In this document: piece after piece, positions 25,671 through 34,487 of the stretch
How the letters are laid out: each line of letters opens with the position of its first letter
How positions within the stretch are numbered: the first letter of the stretch is position 1
NCBI GenBank assembly: GCA_045652425.1
Contig: JAZRUG010000048.1
Span: 1-64,000, forward strand
Direction: 5' to 3'
Length of the DNA: 64,000 bases
From: RGIG1995 sp045652425
Lineage (GTDB): Bacteria > Bacillota > Clostridia > Oscillospirales > CAG-272
Notes under the pieces: model-generated
The model's database searches: none
The model's input: only the letters and a program-made list of their open reading frames with translations
What the model was told of the DNA's origin: nothing
Position numbers and translations under genes: made by a program

Positions 25671-26334
25671 AGCGATATCCCACCCCTCTCACCGTTACAA
25701 TAAGTTCAGCATACGGTCCAAGTTCTTTTCTGAGCAGTTTTATATGCGTGTCGAGGGTTCTGTCATCGCCGTAGAAGTCGTATCCCCAAACGTCACAGAT
25801 TAATTTTTCTCGACTGAGAGCAATATTTTTGTTTCTGATCATATAAAATAAAAGGTCATATTCTTTTGGGGAAAGATTAAGTCTTTCGCCGTCAACAAAT
25901 ACAAGTCTTGCAGTAAGATCCGCTGTAAAACCATTTATAGACAAAACCTCGTTTTGCTGTGTTTGTATGTCCGGTTTTGTTCTTTTCATAATAGCGTTGA
26001 TTCGGAGCATAAGCTCTTTGGGCGAAAAAGGTTTAACAACAAAGTCGTCAACGCCAACTTCAAAACCGTTTATTCTATCGTATTCTTCGCCTCTTGCTGA
26101 CAGAATGAGTATGGGCGTGTTTGAAAATTTTCTTATTTCTCTGCATGCGGAAAAACCGTCAAGTTCAGGCATCATTATATCCATTATTATTATATCGTAC
26201 ACGTTGTTTTTGCACATATCAATAGCCTTGAGTCCGTTTTCGGCTTCGTAAACGCTATGTCCCTCAAAATATGCGTATTTTTTTATGAGGGCTCTTATGT
26301 GTGCTTCGTCATCAACTATAAGTATTTTATACAC
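25654..26334 (-). CDS. OmpR/PhoB-family response regulator
   Basis: A 226-residue two-domain regulator. The receiver domain has the acidic pair D8-D9, phospho-acceptor D52 (IIIMDIMMP) and K101 (VVKPF). The winged-helix output domain ends with DTHIKLLRKELG and VRGVGYRFE. The start is GTG at 26332-26334, with AGGAGG eight bases upstream; longer in-frame ATG starts would read through an inverted repeat. It overlaps the kinase gene. Downstream of htrA, so an htrA-regulator-kinase operon is likely. OmpR-type regulators bind 10-11-bp-spaced direct repeats, and such repeats occur at 28045-28061 and 58955-58992. Confidence 0.95.
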   Translation of the reverse strand: MYKILIVDDEAHIRALIKKYAYFEGHSVYEAENGLKAIDMCKNNVYDIIIMDIMMPELDGFSACREIRKFSNTPILILSARGEEYDRINGFEVGVDDFVVKPFSPKELMLRINAIMKRTKPDIQTQQNEVLSINGFTADLTARLVFVDGERLNLSPKEYDLLFYMIRNKNIALSREKLICDVWGYDFYGDDRTLDTHIKLLRKELGPYAELIVTVRGVGYRFETQK

Positions 26335-26361
26335 GGTCTTCACCTCCTGCATATATCTAAC

Positions 26362-26398
26362 AATAATGCTGTGCGAAAGTATATCGCACAGCATTATT
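26362..26398. promoter_or_regulatory. Perfect 15-bp inverted repeat between htrA and the response regulator
   Basis: AATAATGCTGTGCGA - 7 bases - TCGCACAGCATTATT. It lies in the 107-base gap between htrA and the regulator. It lacks a T-run on either side, so it could be a partial terminator that lowers two-component expression, an mRNA stabiliser, or an operator. Confidence 0.6.
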
Positions 26399-26441
26399 AT
26401 ATAATACATTCATTCTCTTTGCAAGTAAATTGCGAAATTAT

Positions 26442-27881
26442 TTATTCGGCTGCAACGTTGTTTTCAGCCGAGTCGATAAGGGTTACTTGAACGTCAATCA
26501 TTTTGTTCTTTCTTGCAACGGTTACGGTAACCTTGTCACCTACTTTATGGTCGTTTATTATCGATTTAATATCTGATGAGGTGGTTACGGAATTGCCGTC
26601 AATTGCTATAATTCTGTCGCCTGCCTGGAATTCTTCGTTAAGAGCTTTTTGGATATATACACCGTAACTGCTTACACCGTACATATATCTTTGATAATCG
26701 GTTGTAACTTCAATAATGCTGATACCTATAGAAGGTCTGCCCGTAACGTGTCCTTTTTCCATCAAGTCCTTGATTATTACTTTTGCTGTGTTTGCGGGGA
26801 TCGCAAATCCAAGACCTTCAACGCTTGAACCGGAAGATTTTGCATTTACTACGCCGATAAGTTCCCCATTTGCATTAAACAAACCGCCGCCGGAGTTGCC
26901 GGGACTTACCGCTGCGTTGGTCTGGAGGAGTACCATGGTTTCTCCCTCAACGGTGATTTCTCTGTCAAGAGCACTGATTATACCGTCTGTAACAGTTCCG
27001 CCAAGTTCTCCCAAGGGATTGCCGATTGCAACTGTAAGTTCACCTATAACAAGCTTGGAAGAGTCGCCGAATACTGCGGGAACGAGGTTTTCAGCTTCGA
27101 TTTTTACAACTGCTATGTCTGTTTGCGCATCTGTTCCGATAAGCTTCGCCTTAAATTCTTCGCCGGTCGTAAGACGAACTGTAATATTTGATGCTCCGCT
27201 TATAACGTGGTTGTTTGTTACGATATATCCATCTTTTGAAATGATAACGCCGCTTCCTGCGCCTTCTGTTACATACTGACCGTAAAAGCTGTTGTTTACA
27301 ACGGCTTCGGTTCTGATTTCAACAACGGAGGGAAGCGCTACTGCTGCTACCGTTGCGACAGTTCCTGCTTCTGTCGCACTTTCGGGAAGTTCTCTGTCTA
27401 TTGTTTCAAAAAGAACCGTCGAGCCCGCAGGGGTATTGCCAGCGCCTGTATTTTTGCTTGGTTCGCCTGCAATTATTTCGTTATATAAATACATTCCGCC
27501 GAATGCTCCTGCAAGACCGCAGAAAAGTGCAAGAAGAATACAGCATATAACTAATCCGGCGTTTCCTTTTTTCTTTTCTTTCTTCTTTTTCTGTTCGGGG
27601 ACGGGCTGATAGGGATTATTGTATGGCTGATTATTTAAAGGATATGAATACATTCCCCCCGACGGATTTCCGTCTCTGTTTGCCGATGAATAGTATCCGG
27701 TGTTATATGGCGGATACGAATAGTTTCTGCTATCCTGATTGTATTGAGGTGTTTCTCTGTTTTCGTAATTGTTTCTTTCCTCAAACTTCGGTGTAGGATC
27801 TATAGAGGGAGGCGGTGTTTGGTTTGTCGTCTCGTTTGTGTTTTGGTTTTCATAGTCATTGTTTCTGATTTCGTCTGACAT
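26442..27881 (-). CDS. htrA: HtrA/DegP-like membrane-anchored serine protease with PDZ domain
   Basis: A 479-residue envelope quality-control protease. A long low-complexity cytoplasmic N-terminus rich in Asn, Pro, Tyr and Gln (1-107) ends in KKKKEKKK and a single membrane helix (about 108-133). The S1C protease domain has the triad H225 (NNHV), D255 (TDIAVV) and S330 (SPGNSGG). One PDZ domain follows at about 390-470. I start at the ATG at 27881 with AAGGAG upstream. The anchor-protease-PDZ form is the usual Bacillota HtrA/YkdA type. The promoter region carries TTCACA repeats, and the two-component system lies downstream, as in envelope-stress systems such as CssRS-HtrA. Confidence 0.95.
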   Translation of the reverse strand: MSDEIRNNDYENQNTNETTNQTPPPSIDPTPKFEERNNYENRETPQYNQDSRNYSYPPYNTGYYSSANRDGNPSGGMYSYPLNNQPYNNPYQPVPEQKKKKEKKKGNAGLVICCILLALFCGLAGAFGGMYLYNEIIAGEPSKNTGAGNTPAGSTVLFETIDRELPESATEAGTVATVAAVALPSVVEIRTEAVVNNSFYGQYVTEGAGSGVIISKDGYIVTNNHVISGASNITVRLTTGEEFKAKLIGTDAQTDIAVVKIEAENLVPAVFGDSSKLVIGELTVAIGNPLGELGGTVTDGIISALDREITVEGETMVLLQTNAAVSPGNSGGGLFNANGELIGVVNAKSSGSSVEGLGFAIPANTAKVIIKDLMEKGHVTGRPSIGISIIEVTTDYQRYMYGVSSYGVYIQKALNEEFQAGDRIIAIDGNSVTTSSDIKSIINDHKVGDKVTVTVARKNKMIDVQVTLIDSAENNVAAE

Positions 27882-28009
27882 ATTATTTTCTCCTTTTATG
27901 ATATAGTTTTGTTTTTGCAAATTCAGTATAGACTTTAAATGTGATGCCTTCGTGATATTTTTGCGTTTTGTTTCTGAAAAATAAATGAAAAATCGAAAAT
28001 TACATCATT

Positions 28010-28037
28010 ATTATCTCTATACGAGGTCTATTGTAAA
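28010..28037 (-). promoter_or_regulatory. Candidate promoter of htrA
   Basis: On the minus strand TTTACA (28032-28037), 16 bases, GATAAT (28010-28015). TTCACA repeats lie directly upstream of the -35 box. Confidence 0.5.
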
Positions 28038-28044
28038 CGCCTAT

Positions 28045-28061
28045 TGTGAAGGTTGTGTGAA
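28045..28061. promoter_or_regulatory. Direct TTCACA repeats, candidate OmpR/PhoP-type binding site
   Basis: Two TGTGAA copies (plus strand) start at 28045 and 28056, exactly 11 bases apart; TGTAAA at 28032 is a third, at 13 bases. On the minus strand they read TTCACA-N5-TTCACA-N7-TTTACA, the last doubling as the htrA -35 box. The site lies between htrA and the first Gld-type cassette. Confidence 0.45.
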
Positions 28062-28131
28062 GACTGCCCGAAACATTAATGAAAATAGCAAAAAAAATTT
28101 CATTTTTTACATAATTTTTTCAAATAATCCA

Positions 28132-28160
28132 TTGTAAATGTGCGAATAATTATGTAAAAT
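28132..28160 (+). promoter_or_regulatory. Candidate promoter of the first Gld-type ABC operon
   Basis: TTGTAA (28132-28137), 17 bases, TAAAAT (28155-28160), 43 bases before the TTG start. Confidence 0.5.
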
Positions 28161-28202
28161 ATATCTGTTGAAAAATATTCTCATATTTGGAGGTATATTA
28201 AC

Positions 28203-29255
28203 TTGATTGAAGTACAAAATCTTGTGAAAAAATACGGAAACCATACTGCAGTTAAAGGTATCAGTTTTAAAGTTGATACGGGAAAAATCTACGGTTTCCT
28301 CGGACCTAACGGCGCAGGTAAGTCTACCACTATGAATATTATGACAGGTTGTCTTGCCGCTACGGAAGGTAAAGTTATTATTAACGGTCACGATATTTAT
28401 GATAACCCGAAAGAAGCAAAAAAATGTATCGGCTATCTTCCCGAACTTCCGCCCGTTTATATGGATATGACTCCTCTCGAATATCTTCGTTTCGTAGGTA
28501 AAGCAAGAGGTGTAAAAAAGGCGGAACTTTCTGAACAAATTGAAGAGATTATGGATATGACGGGTATCACTAACGTATCAAACCGTCTTATCAAAAATCT
28601 TTCAAAAGGTTACAGACAGAGAGTAGGTCTTGCACAGGCGCTTATCGGTTATCCCGAAATAATCATTCTTGACGAACCTATGGTTGGTCTTGACCCCAAG
28701 CAGATAATTGAAATAAGAGAACTTATCAAATCGCTCAGAGAAAAGCATACCGTTTTCCTCAGCTCACATATTTTGAGCGAGGTAAGTATGATTTGCGACT
28801 ACGTTATGATTATTGCAGACGGTAAGCTCGTTGCAAGTGATACGCCTGACAACCTCAGTAAGCATATTTCGGGAAATACTCTTGATATTTCCGTTAAGGG
28901 TAATACGAAGGCGATACTTTCTGCGCTTAAAGGTGTTAAGGGCGCAGGTGAAATTACCGTTGTTTCCGAAAATGACGGGGTAGTAAGAATTAAAATTACT
29001 TCCGAAGAGGACATTCGTTCTGAAGTGTTCTTTGCTCTTTCTTCCATTAAAGCTTCTATTATGGAACTTTCAAACAGTAATATGAGTCTTGAGGATATTT
29101 TCCTTAAACTTACAGAAAACGAAGAACCTGCCGAGGCTGAAGAAAGCATACTTTCGGAAGAAGACGAGGAAAATGAAGAAACTGAAGAAGAGGAATATAC
29201 TCCTTTGTTTACTTCCGACATTGAAAAAAATGACAAGAATGGAGATGAGGATTAA
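28203..29255 (+). CDS. Gld-type ABC transporter ATP-binding protein, copy 1
   Basis: A 350-residue ABC ATPase. Walker A GPNGAGKST 34-42, the Q-loop region YLPELPPVY, the signature LSKGYRQR (about 135-142), Walker B IIILDEPMVGLD and the H-loop SSHIL are intact. The last 40 residues form a strongly acidic tail (EEDEENEETEEEEY) that copy 2 at 53546-54517 lacks. The start is TTG with TTTGGAGG nine bases upstream. First of a four-gene set with an ABC-2 permease, a Gldg-family protein and a DUF4340 protein; such sets resemble the GldA-GldF-GldG gliding/export system of Bacteroidetes. Its substrate in Bacillota is unknown. Confidence 0.93.
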   Translation: MIEVQNLVKKYGNHTAVKGISFKVDTGKIYGFLGPNGAGKSTTMNIMTGCLAATEGKVIINGHDIYDNPKEAKKCIGYLPELPPVYMDMTPLEYLRFVGKARGVKKAELSEQIEEIMDMTGITNVSNRLIKNLSKGYRQRVGLAQALIGYPEIIILDEPMVGLDPKQIIEIRELIKSLREKHTVFLSSHILSEVSMICDYVMIIADGKLVASDTPDNLSKHISGNTLDISVKGNTKAILSALKGVKGAGEITVVSENDGVVRIKITSEEDIRSEVFFALSSIKASIMELSNSNMSLEDIFLKLTENEEPAEAEESILSEEDEENEETEEEEYTPLFTSDIEKNDKNGDED

Positions 29256-30121
29256 TGTTTGCGGTTTATCAAAAAGAGCTTAAGGCTTATTTTAACAACC
29301 TTTTTGGATATTTATACGTTGCGATAATTCTTCTCTTTATGGGAATATTTGCTACGTTCTATCATTTCTCAAACTATCTTGTTGCTGACATTGCATATTC
29401 ACTTGATAACCTTGCTATTGTGGTTATGCTGGTGTCTCCACTTTTGACAATGCGTATTATCGCTGAAGAAAGACAGAGAAAAACTGACCAATTGCTATAT
29501 TCATTGCCTTTGTCTGTTACTTCTACGGTTGTGGCAAAATATCTTGCAATGGTTACGGTTTATCTCGTGCCTATGCTTATAATCAGCGTATATCCTTTTG
29601 TGATGGCTTCATTCGGTGTAGTTAACTTCGCAAGAACATTTGGTTCGATACTTGGTTTCTTTCTTATGGGCTCTTGCCTTTTGGCTATTGGAATGTTTAT
29701 TTCATCGTTGACAGAAAATCAGATAGTTTCTGCTATCATTTCATTCGTAACAATGCTTGTTATCTATTTCTCGGGTTCTATAGCTCAAATGATTCCTTCG
29801 GATTCTATGTCTTCATTCGTTGCGATTACCGTTCTTGTTGTTATTCTCGGAATCGTCGTTTATATTATGGTTAAAAACTACGTAGCCGCGCTTGCAGTAA
29901 TGGCAGTTTTTGAGGTGGTTCTCGCTGTTTTCTATAAAATAAACGTAACTGCGTTTGAAGGATTGTTTGCAAAAATTATAGGTTGGATATCTGTCTATGG
30001 AAGATGCGCAAGTTTCTACAACGGCATATTTGATTTGACTTCAATATTATATTTCCTTTCGGTTAGCTTCTTGTTTGTATTCTTTTCTATACAAGCAGTT
30101 GAGAAACGCCGTTGGAGCTGA
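29255..30121 (+). CDS. ABC-2 type permease (GldF-like), copy 1
   Basis: A 288-residue membrane protein with about six or seven helices. MFAVYQKELKAYFNNLFGY, a first helix, then the amphipathic EERQRKTDQLLYSLPLS coupling region, which is typical of ABC-2/GldF permeases, and the conserved end VEKRRWS. The ATG overlaps the TAA of the ATPase gene by one base, so the two are translationally coupled. The middle contains the FLMGSCLLAIGMFISSLTENQIVSA helix also found in copy 2. It forms the membrane channel with the neighbouring ATPase. Confidence 0.92.
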   Translation: MFAVYQKELKAYFNNLFGYLYVAIILLFMGIFATFYHFSNYLVADIAYSLDNLAIVVMLVSPLLTMRIIAEERQRKTDQLLYSLPLSVTSTVVAKYLAMVTVYLVPMLIISVYPFVMASFGVVNFARTFGSILGFFLMGSCLLAIGMFISSLTENQIVSAIISFVTMLVIYFSGSIAQMIPSDSMSSFVAITVLVVILGIVVYIMVKNYVAALAVMAVFEVVLAVFYKINVTAFEGLFAKIIGWISVYGRCASFYNGIFDLTSILYFLSVSFLFVFFSIQAVEKRRWS

Positions 30122-30137
30122 TTGGAGGTATTTATAA

Positions 30138-31583
30138 ATGAACAAGTTGAAACTTAATACAAAATATCTTAAAACGGGCGGTTATTCCGTTCTTATATCG
30201 GTAATCGCATTGGCTATCGTTATTGTAATAAATCTTTTTGCAAACACCCTGCCTACAACTTGGACAAAACTCGATATGTCATCGGGTGATATGTTCTCTC
30301 TCACCGAACAGTCGGTGGAGCTCGTAAAGGGTATAAAAGACGAAATTACCGTATATTACGTTATTGAACACGGTTCCGAAGATACAAACGTTCAGACTAT
30401 GCTTGATAAGTACAGTGACCTTTCGAGCAAGATTAAAATTGAAAACGTGGACCCCGCGCTCAATCCCGCGTTTCTTACGGGTGACAAGTCTACTGTTGAA
30501 TCAGGCAGTATTATCGTTGAAAGCGCAAAAAGAAATAAGGTTATTAAAAATATAGAAATTTATTATCCCGGCGTAAGTATGGAGCAACTCGAAAGCTATT
30601 ATATGCAATATCAGAACTTGCCCACGGCTACCGGATTTGATATGGAAAACCTTATGACTTCCGCTATTAACTACGTAACAACCGATGTTTTACCGATAGT
30701 ATATACACTTACGGGACACGGCGAAGACGTACTTTCTGATACCTATAAGGGTTATCTTGGTAGTGAGAGTTTTGAACTCAAGGATCTCAACCTTGCAACA
30801 CTTGACGCTGTACCGGAAGATTGTGATGCAGTGTTGGTAAACCTTCCCGATAAGGATATTTCCGAGGATGAGGCGACAAGACTTCTTGATTACCTCAAAA
30901 AAGGCGGAAAGATGTTCTATATTTCATATTTTGCAAATACTGCAGAAGCAAAGCACGCTAATATGCAGACAGTTCTTGATTACTACGGTGTGTCTGCTGT
31001 TGACGGCGAGTTGTTTGAGGGGGACAGCAATCTTCATTATCCTCAAAATCCTTTCGTTCTTCTTGCTCAATATGGTAAACACGAGATAGTTGATCCTCTT
31101 GCAGGTTATTATATGTTTATGGGTTACTGTCAAGGTATCAAACAGAGTGATGATATCCGTGATACAGTAACCGTTACACCGCTTCTTTCAACATCTGATA
31201 AAGCGTATTCAAAGGTTAATTTGAACAGTACTACAACAGCTAAAGAAGAGGGCGATATTGAAGGTCCGTTTGATTATGCGGTTGCTATAACAGATAAAAA
31301 CGAAGACGGAAGCGAAGCTAAAATCGTTTGGGTAACATCTCCTATGATTATTGATGCCGGTTCGGATATTTATGGTACACTCAAGGGAATGTTTGTGAAT
31401 ACTTTCGGTTGGTTGTGCGATAAGGAAGATGCTATTTCAATTCCTGCCAAGGCTATCGAACAAGAATCGCTTAACGTTTCCGAGGCTCAAGGAAACCTCT
31501 TGTCTATTGTATTTACCATTATTCTTCCTGTAGCATCTATTGCAGTAGGCTTTGTCGTATGGATGCGTAGAAGGAGCAGATAA
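30138..31583 (+). CDS. Gldg family (ABC_transp_aux) protein, copy 1
   Basis: A 481-residue protein with an N-terminal membrane helix (about 18-37), a large extracytoplasmic domain and a C-terminal helix (about 453-475) ending in basic RRRSR. The segment LDMSSGDMFSLTEQSVELVKGIKDEITVYY is the hallmark of the GldG/PF09822 family, followed by a second subdomain YTLTGHGEDVLSD. In the Gld systems these subunits work with the ABC permease. GGAGG lies upstream. The next gene starts at the stop codon's last base. Confidence 0.9.
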   Translation: MNKLKLNTKYLKTGGYSVLISVIALAIVIVINLFANTLPTTWTKLDMSSGDMFSLTEQSVELVKGIKDEITVYYVIEHGSEDTNVQTMLDKYSDLSSKIKIENVDPALNPAFLTGDKSTVESGSIIVESAKRNKVIKNIEIYYPGVSMEQLESYYMQYQNLPTATGFDMENLMTSAINYVTTDVLPIVYTLTGHGEDVLSDTYKGYLGSESFELKDLNLATLDAVPEDCDAVLVNLPDKDISEDEATRLLDYLKKGGKMFYISYFANTAEAKHANMQTVLDYYGVSAVDGELFEGDSNLHYPQNPFVLLAQYGKHEIVDPLAGYYMFMGYCQGIKQSDDIRDTVTVTPLLSTSDKAYSKVNLNSTTTAKEEGDIEGPFDYAVAITDKNEDGSEAKIVWVTSPMIIDAGSDIYGTLKGMFVNTFGWLCDKEDAISIPAKAIEQESLNVSEAQGNLLSIVFTIILPVASIAVGFVVWMRRRSR

Positions 31584-32962
31584 TGAAAAAACTTATAAAA
31601 CTTATCGTTCTTTTAGTTGTTCTGGCAGGACTGGTAGTTGGATATATTCTTTACAGTAATTACAAAGCCGAGCAAGAAAAAGAAAATACGGATATTCCGC
31701 AAGATACAACGGTAAACGTTCTTTCGATAGAGGAAACAAGCGTTACCTCTATTGAATATACGTATGACGAAGAAAAGATTATGCTTAAGAAAAAGGGCGA
31801 CAAATGGTTGTGGGCTGAAGATGAAGATTTTCCGCTTGAACAGAGTTATCCCGAATATATGCTTGATGACCTCACAAACATAGTTGCAGATCGTCTTGTT
31901 GCCGATAACCTTGATAATGAGGCTGATTTCGGTATGGATGAACCTAACTTCGTTATTAATTATACAACTTCAGACGGCAAAGAGTACGTATATACTATAG
32001 GTGATTATAATTCTGCGGCAAAATGTTACTATATTAAGTCGAGTGTTTCCGACAAAATATATATGACAAAAAAATCTGCGGTAGAGCCGTTTGTGTACTA
32101 TATTCTTGAAATGGCAGAAGTTGATACAATCCCTGAATTTGAGGCAGAAAAGATTACTTCCGTATCAACTGTAAAAGAGGGTAAAAAACAAGTTCTTACC
32201 ACAGACAGAACGGGCGTTGAATTTTACAATAAGCCTTACGAATATTTCTACGTTGAAGATAATGAAATAAAAATTCCTGCCGACGGTGTTGCTACCGGTG
32301 AATTTTTAAATGCAGTAGAGGCACTTTCCCTTGGAGAAGTTGTTGAATTTAAGCCGAGTGACTATAAGATTTCGTCTTGCGGACTTGGGGATACGTCAAG
32401 AATCGTTTTGAAGGTTACCTATGATGAAGAGGTTTCTACCGATGAAACGGATACCAGCGTAACAGTTACGAAGTCAAACAGCTTTAATGTTTATATTGGA
32501 AAAGCGATTGCAGAAGAAGATAAATATTACGCAATGTTTGAAGGTTCCGAGCTTCTTTACAAGCTTGACGGCGGAAAGACATTCTTTGAGAAGATGTCTG
32601 GTAGTTTTATATCAAAACTCGTTTGCCCGGTTTCTGTCGATGATACGGTTTCCGTAAAGATAGAAGTAGGCAGTGATGTTTATTTTTACAATGTTGATGA
32701 TATTAAAAACAGTGAAAAACTTACGAAGCTTTTCAACACTATAACAAGTATTGTGCATCACGGCAAGATACGTAAAGCGCCAAGTGATATGGAATCAGAG
32801 TTGGCTTGCAAGGTTACGTTTGACGTTGGGGATGAGGAATTAGTCCTTGAGCTGTATAAGCGTGAGGGCTCTGCTGGTTATAACGCAGTTTTTGATGGTA
32901 TGTTATATTATCATATTCTCCAACAGTCTTATGACGAATTTATAAAAGAATTACAGAGCTAA
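31583..32962 (+). CDS. DUF4340-family membrane-anchored protein, copy 1
   Basis: A 459-residue protein with one N-terminal helix (about 5-25) and a repeated extracytoplasmic beta-rich module. The pattern KKGDKWLWAEDEDFPLEQSYPEYMLDDLTNI followed by FGMDEPNFVINYTTSDGKEYVYTIGDYN is characteristic of DUF4340 proteins, which usually sit after Gldg genes. It ends 5 bases before a terminator. It probably forms an extracellular complex with the Gldg protein (inference); no enzyme motif is seen. Confidence 0.88.
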   Translation: MKKLIKLIVLLVVLAGLVVGYILYSNYKAEQEKENTDIPQDTTVNVLSIEETSVTSIEYTYDEEKIMLKKKGDKWLWAEDEDFPLEQSYPEYMLDDLTNIVADRLVADNLDNEADFGMDEPNFVINYTTSDGKEYVYTIGDYNSAAKCYYIKSSVSDKIYMTKKSAVEPFVYYILEMAEVDTIPEFEAEKITSVSTVKEGKKQVLTTDRTGVEFYNKPYEYFYVEDNEIKIPADGVATGEFLNAVEALSLGEVVEFKPSDYKISSCGLGDTSRIVLKVTYDEEVSTDETDTSVTVTKSNSFNVYIGKAIAEEDKYYAMFEGSELLYKLDGGKTFFEKMSGSFISKLVCPVSVDDTVSVKIEVGSDVYFYNVDDIKNSEKLTKLFNTITSIVHHGKIRKAPSDMESELACKVTFDVGDEELVLELYKREGSAGYNAVFDGMLYYHILQQSYDEFIKELQS

Positions 32963-32966
32963 AATT

Positions 32967-33004
32967 AAGTGCTGTCCTTATATTCGGGGCGGCACTTTAT
33001 TTTT
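32967..33004 (+). terminator. Terminator of the first Gld-type operon
   Basis: AAGTGCTGTCC - loop - GGGCGGCACTT with G-T pairs, then TATTTTT. Confidence 0.85.
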
Positions 33005-33025
33005 GCAAAATAATCGGCTTTTTCA

Positions 33026-33054
33026 TTGACACTAATATAAAATAGTGGTAAAAT
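33026..33054 (+). promoter_or_regulatory. Sigma-A promoter of the amidohydrolase trio
   Basis: TTGACA (33026-33031), 17 bases, TAAAAT (33049-33054), 34 bases before the first ATG. Confidence 0.75.
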
Positions 33055-33087
33055 TATCTTAATAAAAATGTATTGGAGACTGAAAGA

Positions 33088-34449
33088 ATGAGTGACGCTA
33101 TTTTTGAAAAGTACAGCAATATTGTTGAAAAATACAAGGATTTGATACTGGATACAGAAAAGTATCTTTATGCTAATCCCGAGACTGGATTTAAGGAATA
33201 CAAAACTACGAAATATCTTGAAAATGAGTTTGAAAAGCTTGGATACATACTTCATAAAGCTGATGGGATAACCGGCTTTTATACAGATATAGATACGGGT
33301 AGACCGGGACCTAAAGTTCTTATTTTCGGTGAACTTGACTCTGTTATTTGCGCCGAGCACGAATTTGCCGATAAGGAAACGGGAGCTGTTCATTCTTGCG
33401 GACATCATTGTCAGACGTCGGCTCTTCTCGGTATAGCGGCGGCGCTTAAAACTCCTGGAGCATTAGATGAACTTTCTGGTTCTGTAAAACTTTGCGCAGT
33501 ACCCGCAGAGGAACTTCTTGAAACGGAATACAGAGAAGATTTAAGAAAAAAAGGAATAATCAAATATTACGGCGGTAAGGTCGAATTTATGTGGAGAGGT
33601 TATTTCGACGACTGCGACCTTGCGTTTATGGTTCATACAAGATCGGGATTGCCTTCTCATTCGATTGGACTTAAAAAAGGCTCAAACGGCTGTATTTCAA
33701 AAAATATTATTTATAAAGGCAGAGCATCACATGCCGGTGGAGCTCCCCAAAACGGAATAAACGCGCTCTATGCGGCGAATATGGGCTTTAACGCTGTTAA
33801 CGCTCTTCGTGAAACTATGGTAGATGGCGAATATGCACGAGTACATTCCATTATCACAAACGGCGGACAGATGGTTAACGCTATTCCTTCTGAAATTGCG
33901 ATTGAAACACAAGTCAGAGGTATGTCAAACGAGGTTATAAAGAAGGTTAACGATAAAGTAAACAGAGCGTACGCGGCAGCGGCGGCATCTATCGGTGCTA
34001 ACGTTGAGATACACGACAGACCCGGATATTCTCCCGTTGAAAATGACGATACTTTACTTGAAATCGCCGAGAGGGCGGCTCTTATGTGTACGACACCCGA
34101 TAAGGTAAGCCGTGATACAAAGCGCGGCGGCGGTTGCTCGGATATCGGTGATATTCAAATGGTAATGCCTGCCGTTCATCCTTACGTTTCGGGGGCTTCG
34201 GGTTCAAGCCACGGAGCGCAGTATTATATAACAGACCCCGAAAGCGCGTGTGTGTTCTCTGCAAAGTTCCAGCTTGTTATGCTTCACGAGCTTTTGAAGG
34301 ATGATGCGGCTGAAGCGAAGAGGGTTATTGAAAATTCTAACCCCACATACAAGACGAGAGCGGAATATTTTGCGGCAATCGATGAGTTTTTGAAAGATAA
34401 AGAAGCTGTTATCTATAATGATGACGGCACTGTTACTTTGGATTATTAA
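33088..34449 (+). CDS. M20-family amidohydrolase, tandem copy 1
   Basis: A 453-residue zinc peptidase/amidohydrolase of the M20D (AbgB/HmrA/aminoacylase-like) type. The metal-site segments are FGELDSV (about 80-86), VHSCGHHCQTSALLG (H106, H107) and AVPAEELLE (E141, E142); a later GGGCSDIGDIQ ... SGASGSSHG contributes the last ligands. The dimerisation domain with ASHAGGAPQNGINALYAANMGFNAVNALRE lies in the middle. The ATG at 33088 has GGAG nine bases upstream. It is followed by two paralogues in the same operon. Substrates of the family include p-aminobenzoyl-glutamate and N-acyl amino acids or dipeptides; which applies here is not visible. Confidence 0.92.
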   Translation: MSDAIFEKYSNIVEKYKDLILDTEKYLYANPETGFKEYKTTKYLENEFEKLGYILHKADGITGFYTDIDTGRPGPKVLIFGELDSVICAEHEFADKETGAVHSCGHHCQTSALLGIAAALKTPGALDELSGSVKLCAVPAEELLETEYREDLRKKGIIKYYGGKVEFMWRGYFDDCDLAFMVHTRSGLPSHSIGLKKGSNGCISKNIIYKGRASHAGGAPQNGINALYAANMGFNAVNALRETMVDGEYARVHSIITNGGQMVNAIPSEIAIETQVRGMSNEVIKKVNDKVNRAYAAAAASIGANVEIHDRPGYSPVENDDTLLEIAERAALMCTTPDKVSRDTKRGGGCSDIGDIQMVMPAVHPYVSGASGSSHGAQYYITDPESACVFSAKFQLVMLHELLKDDAAEAKRVIENSNPTYKTRAEYFAAIDEFLKDKEAVIYNDDGTVTLDY

Positions 34450-34487
34450 TTAGTTTATTATTATAAGGTTTAAGGAGTGTATATATA

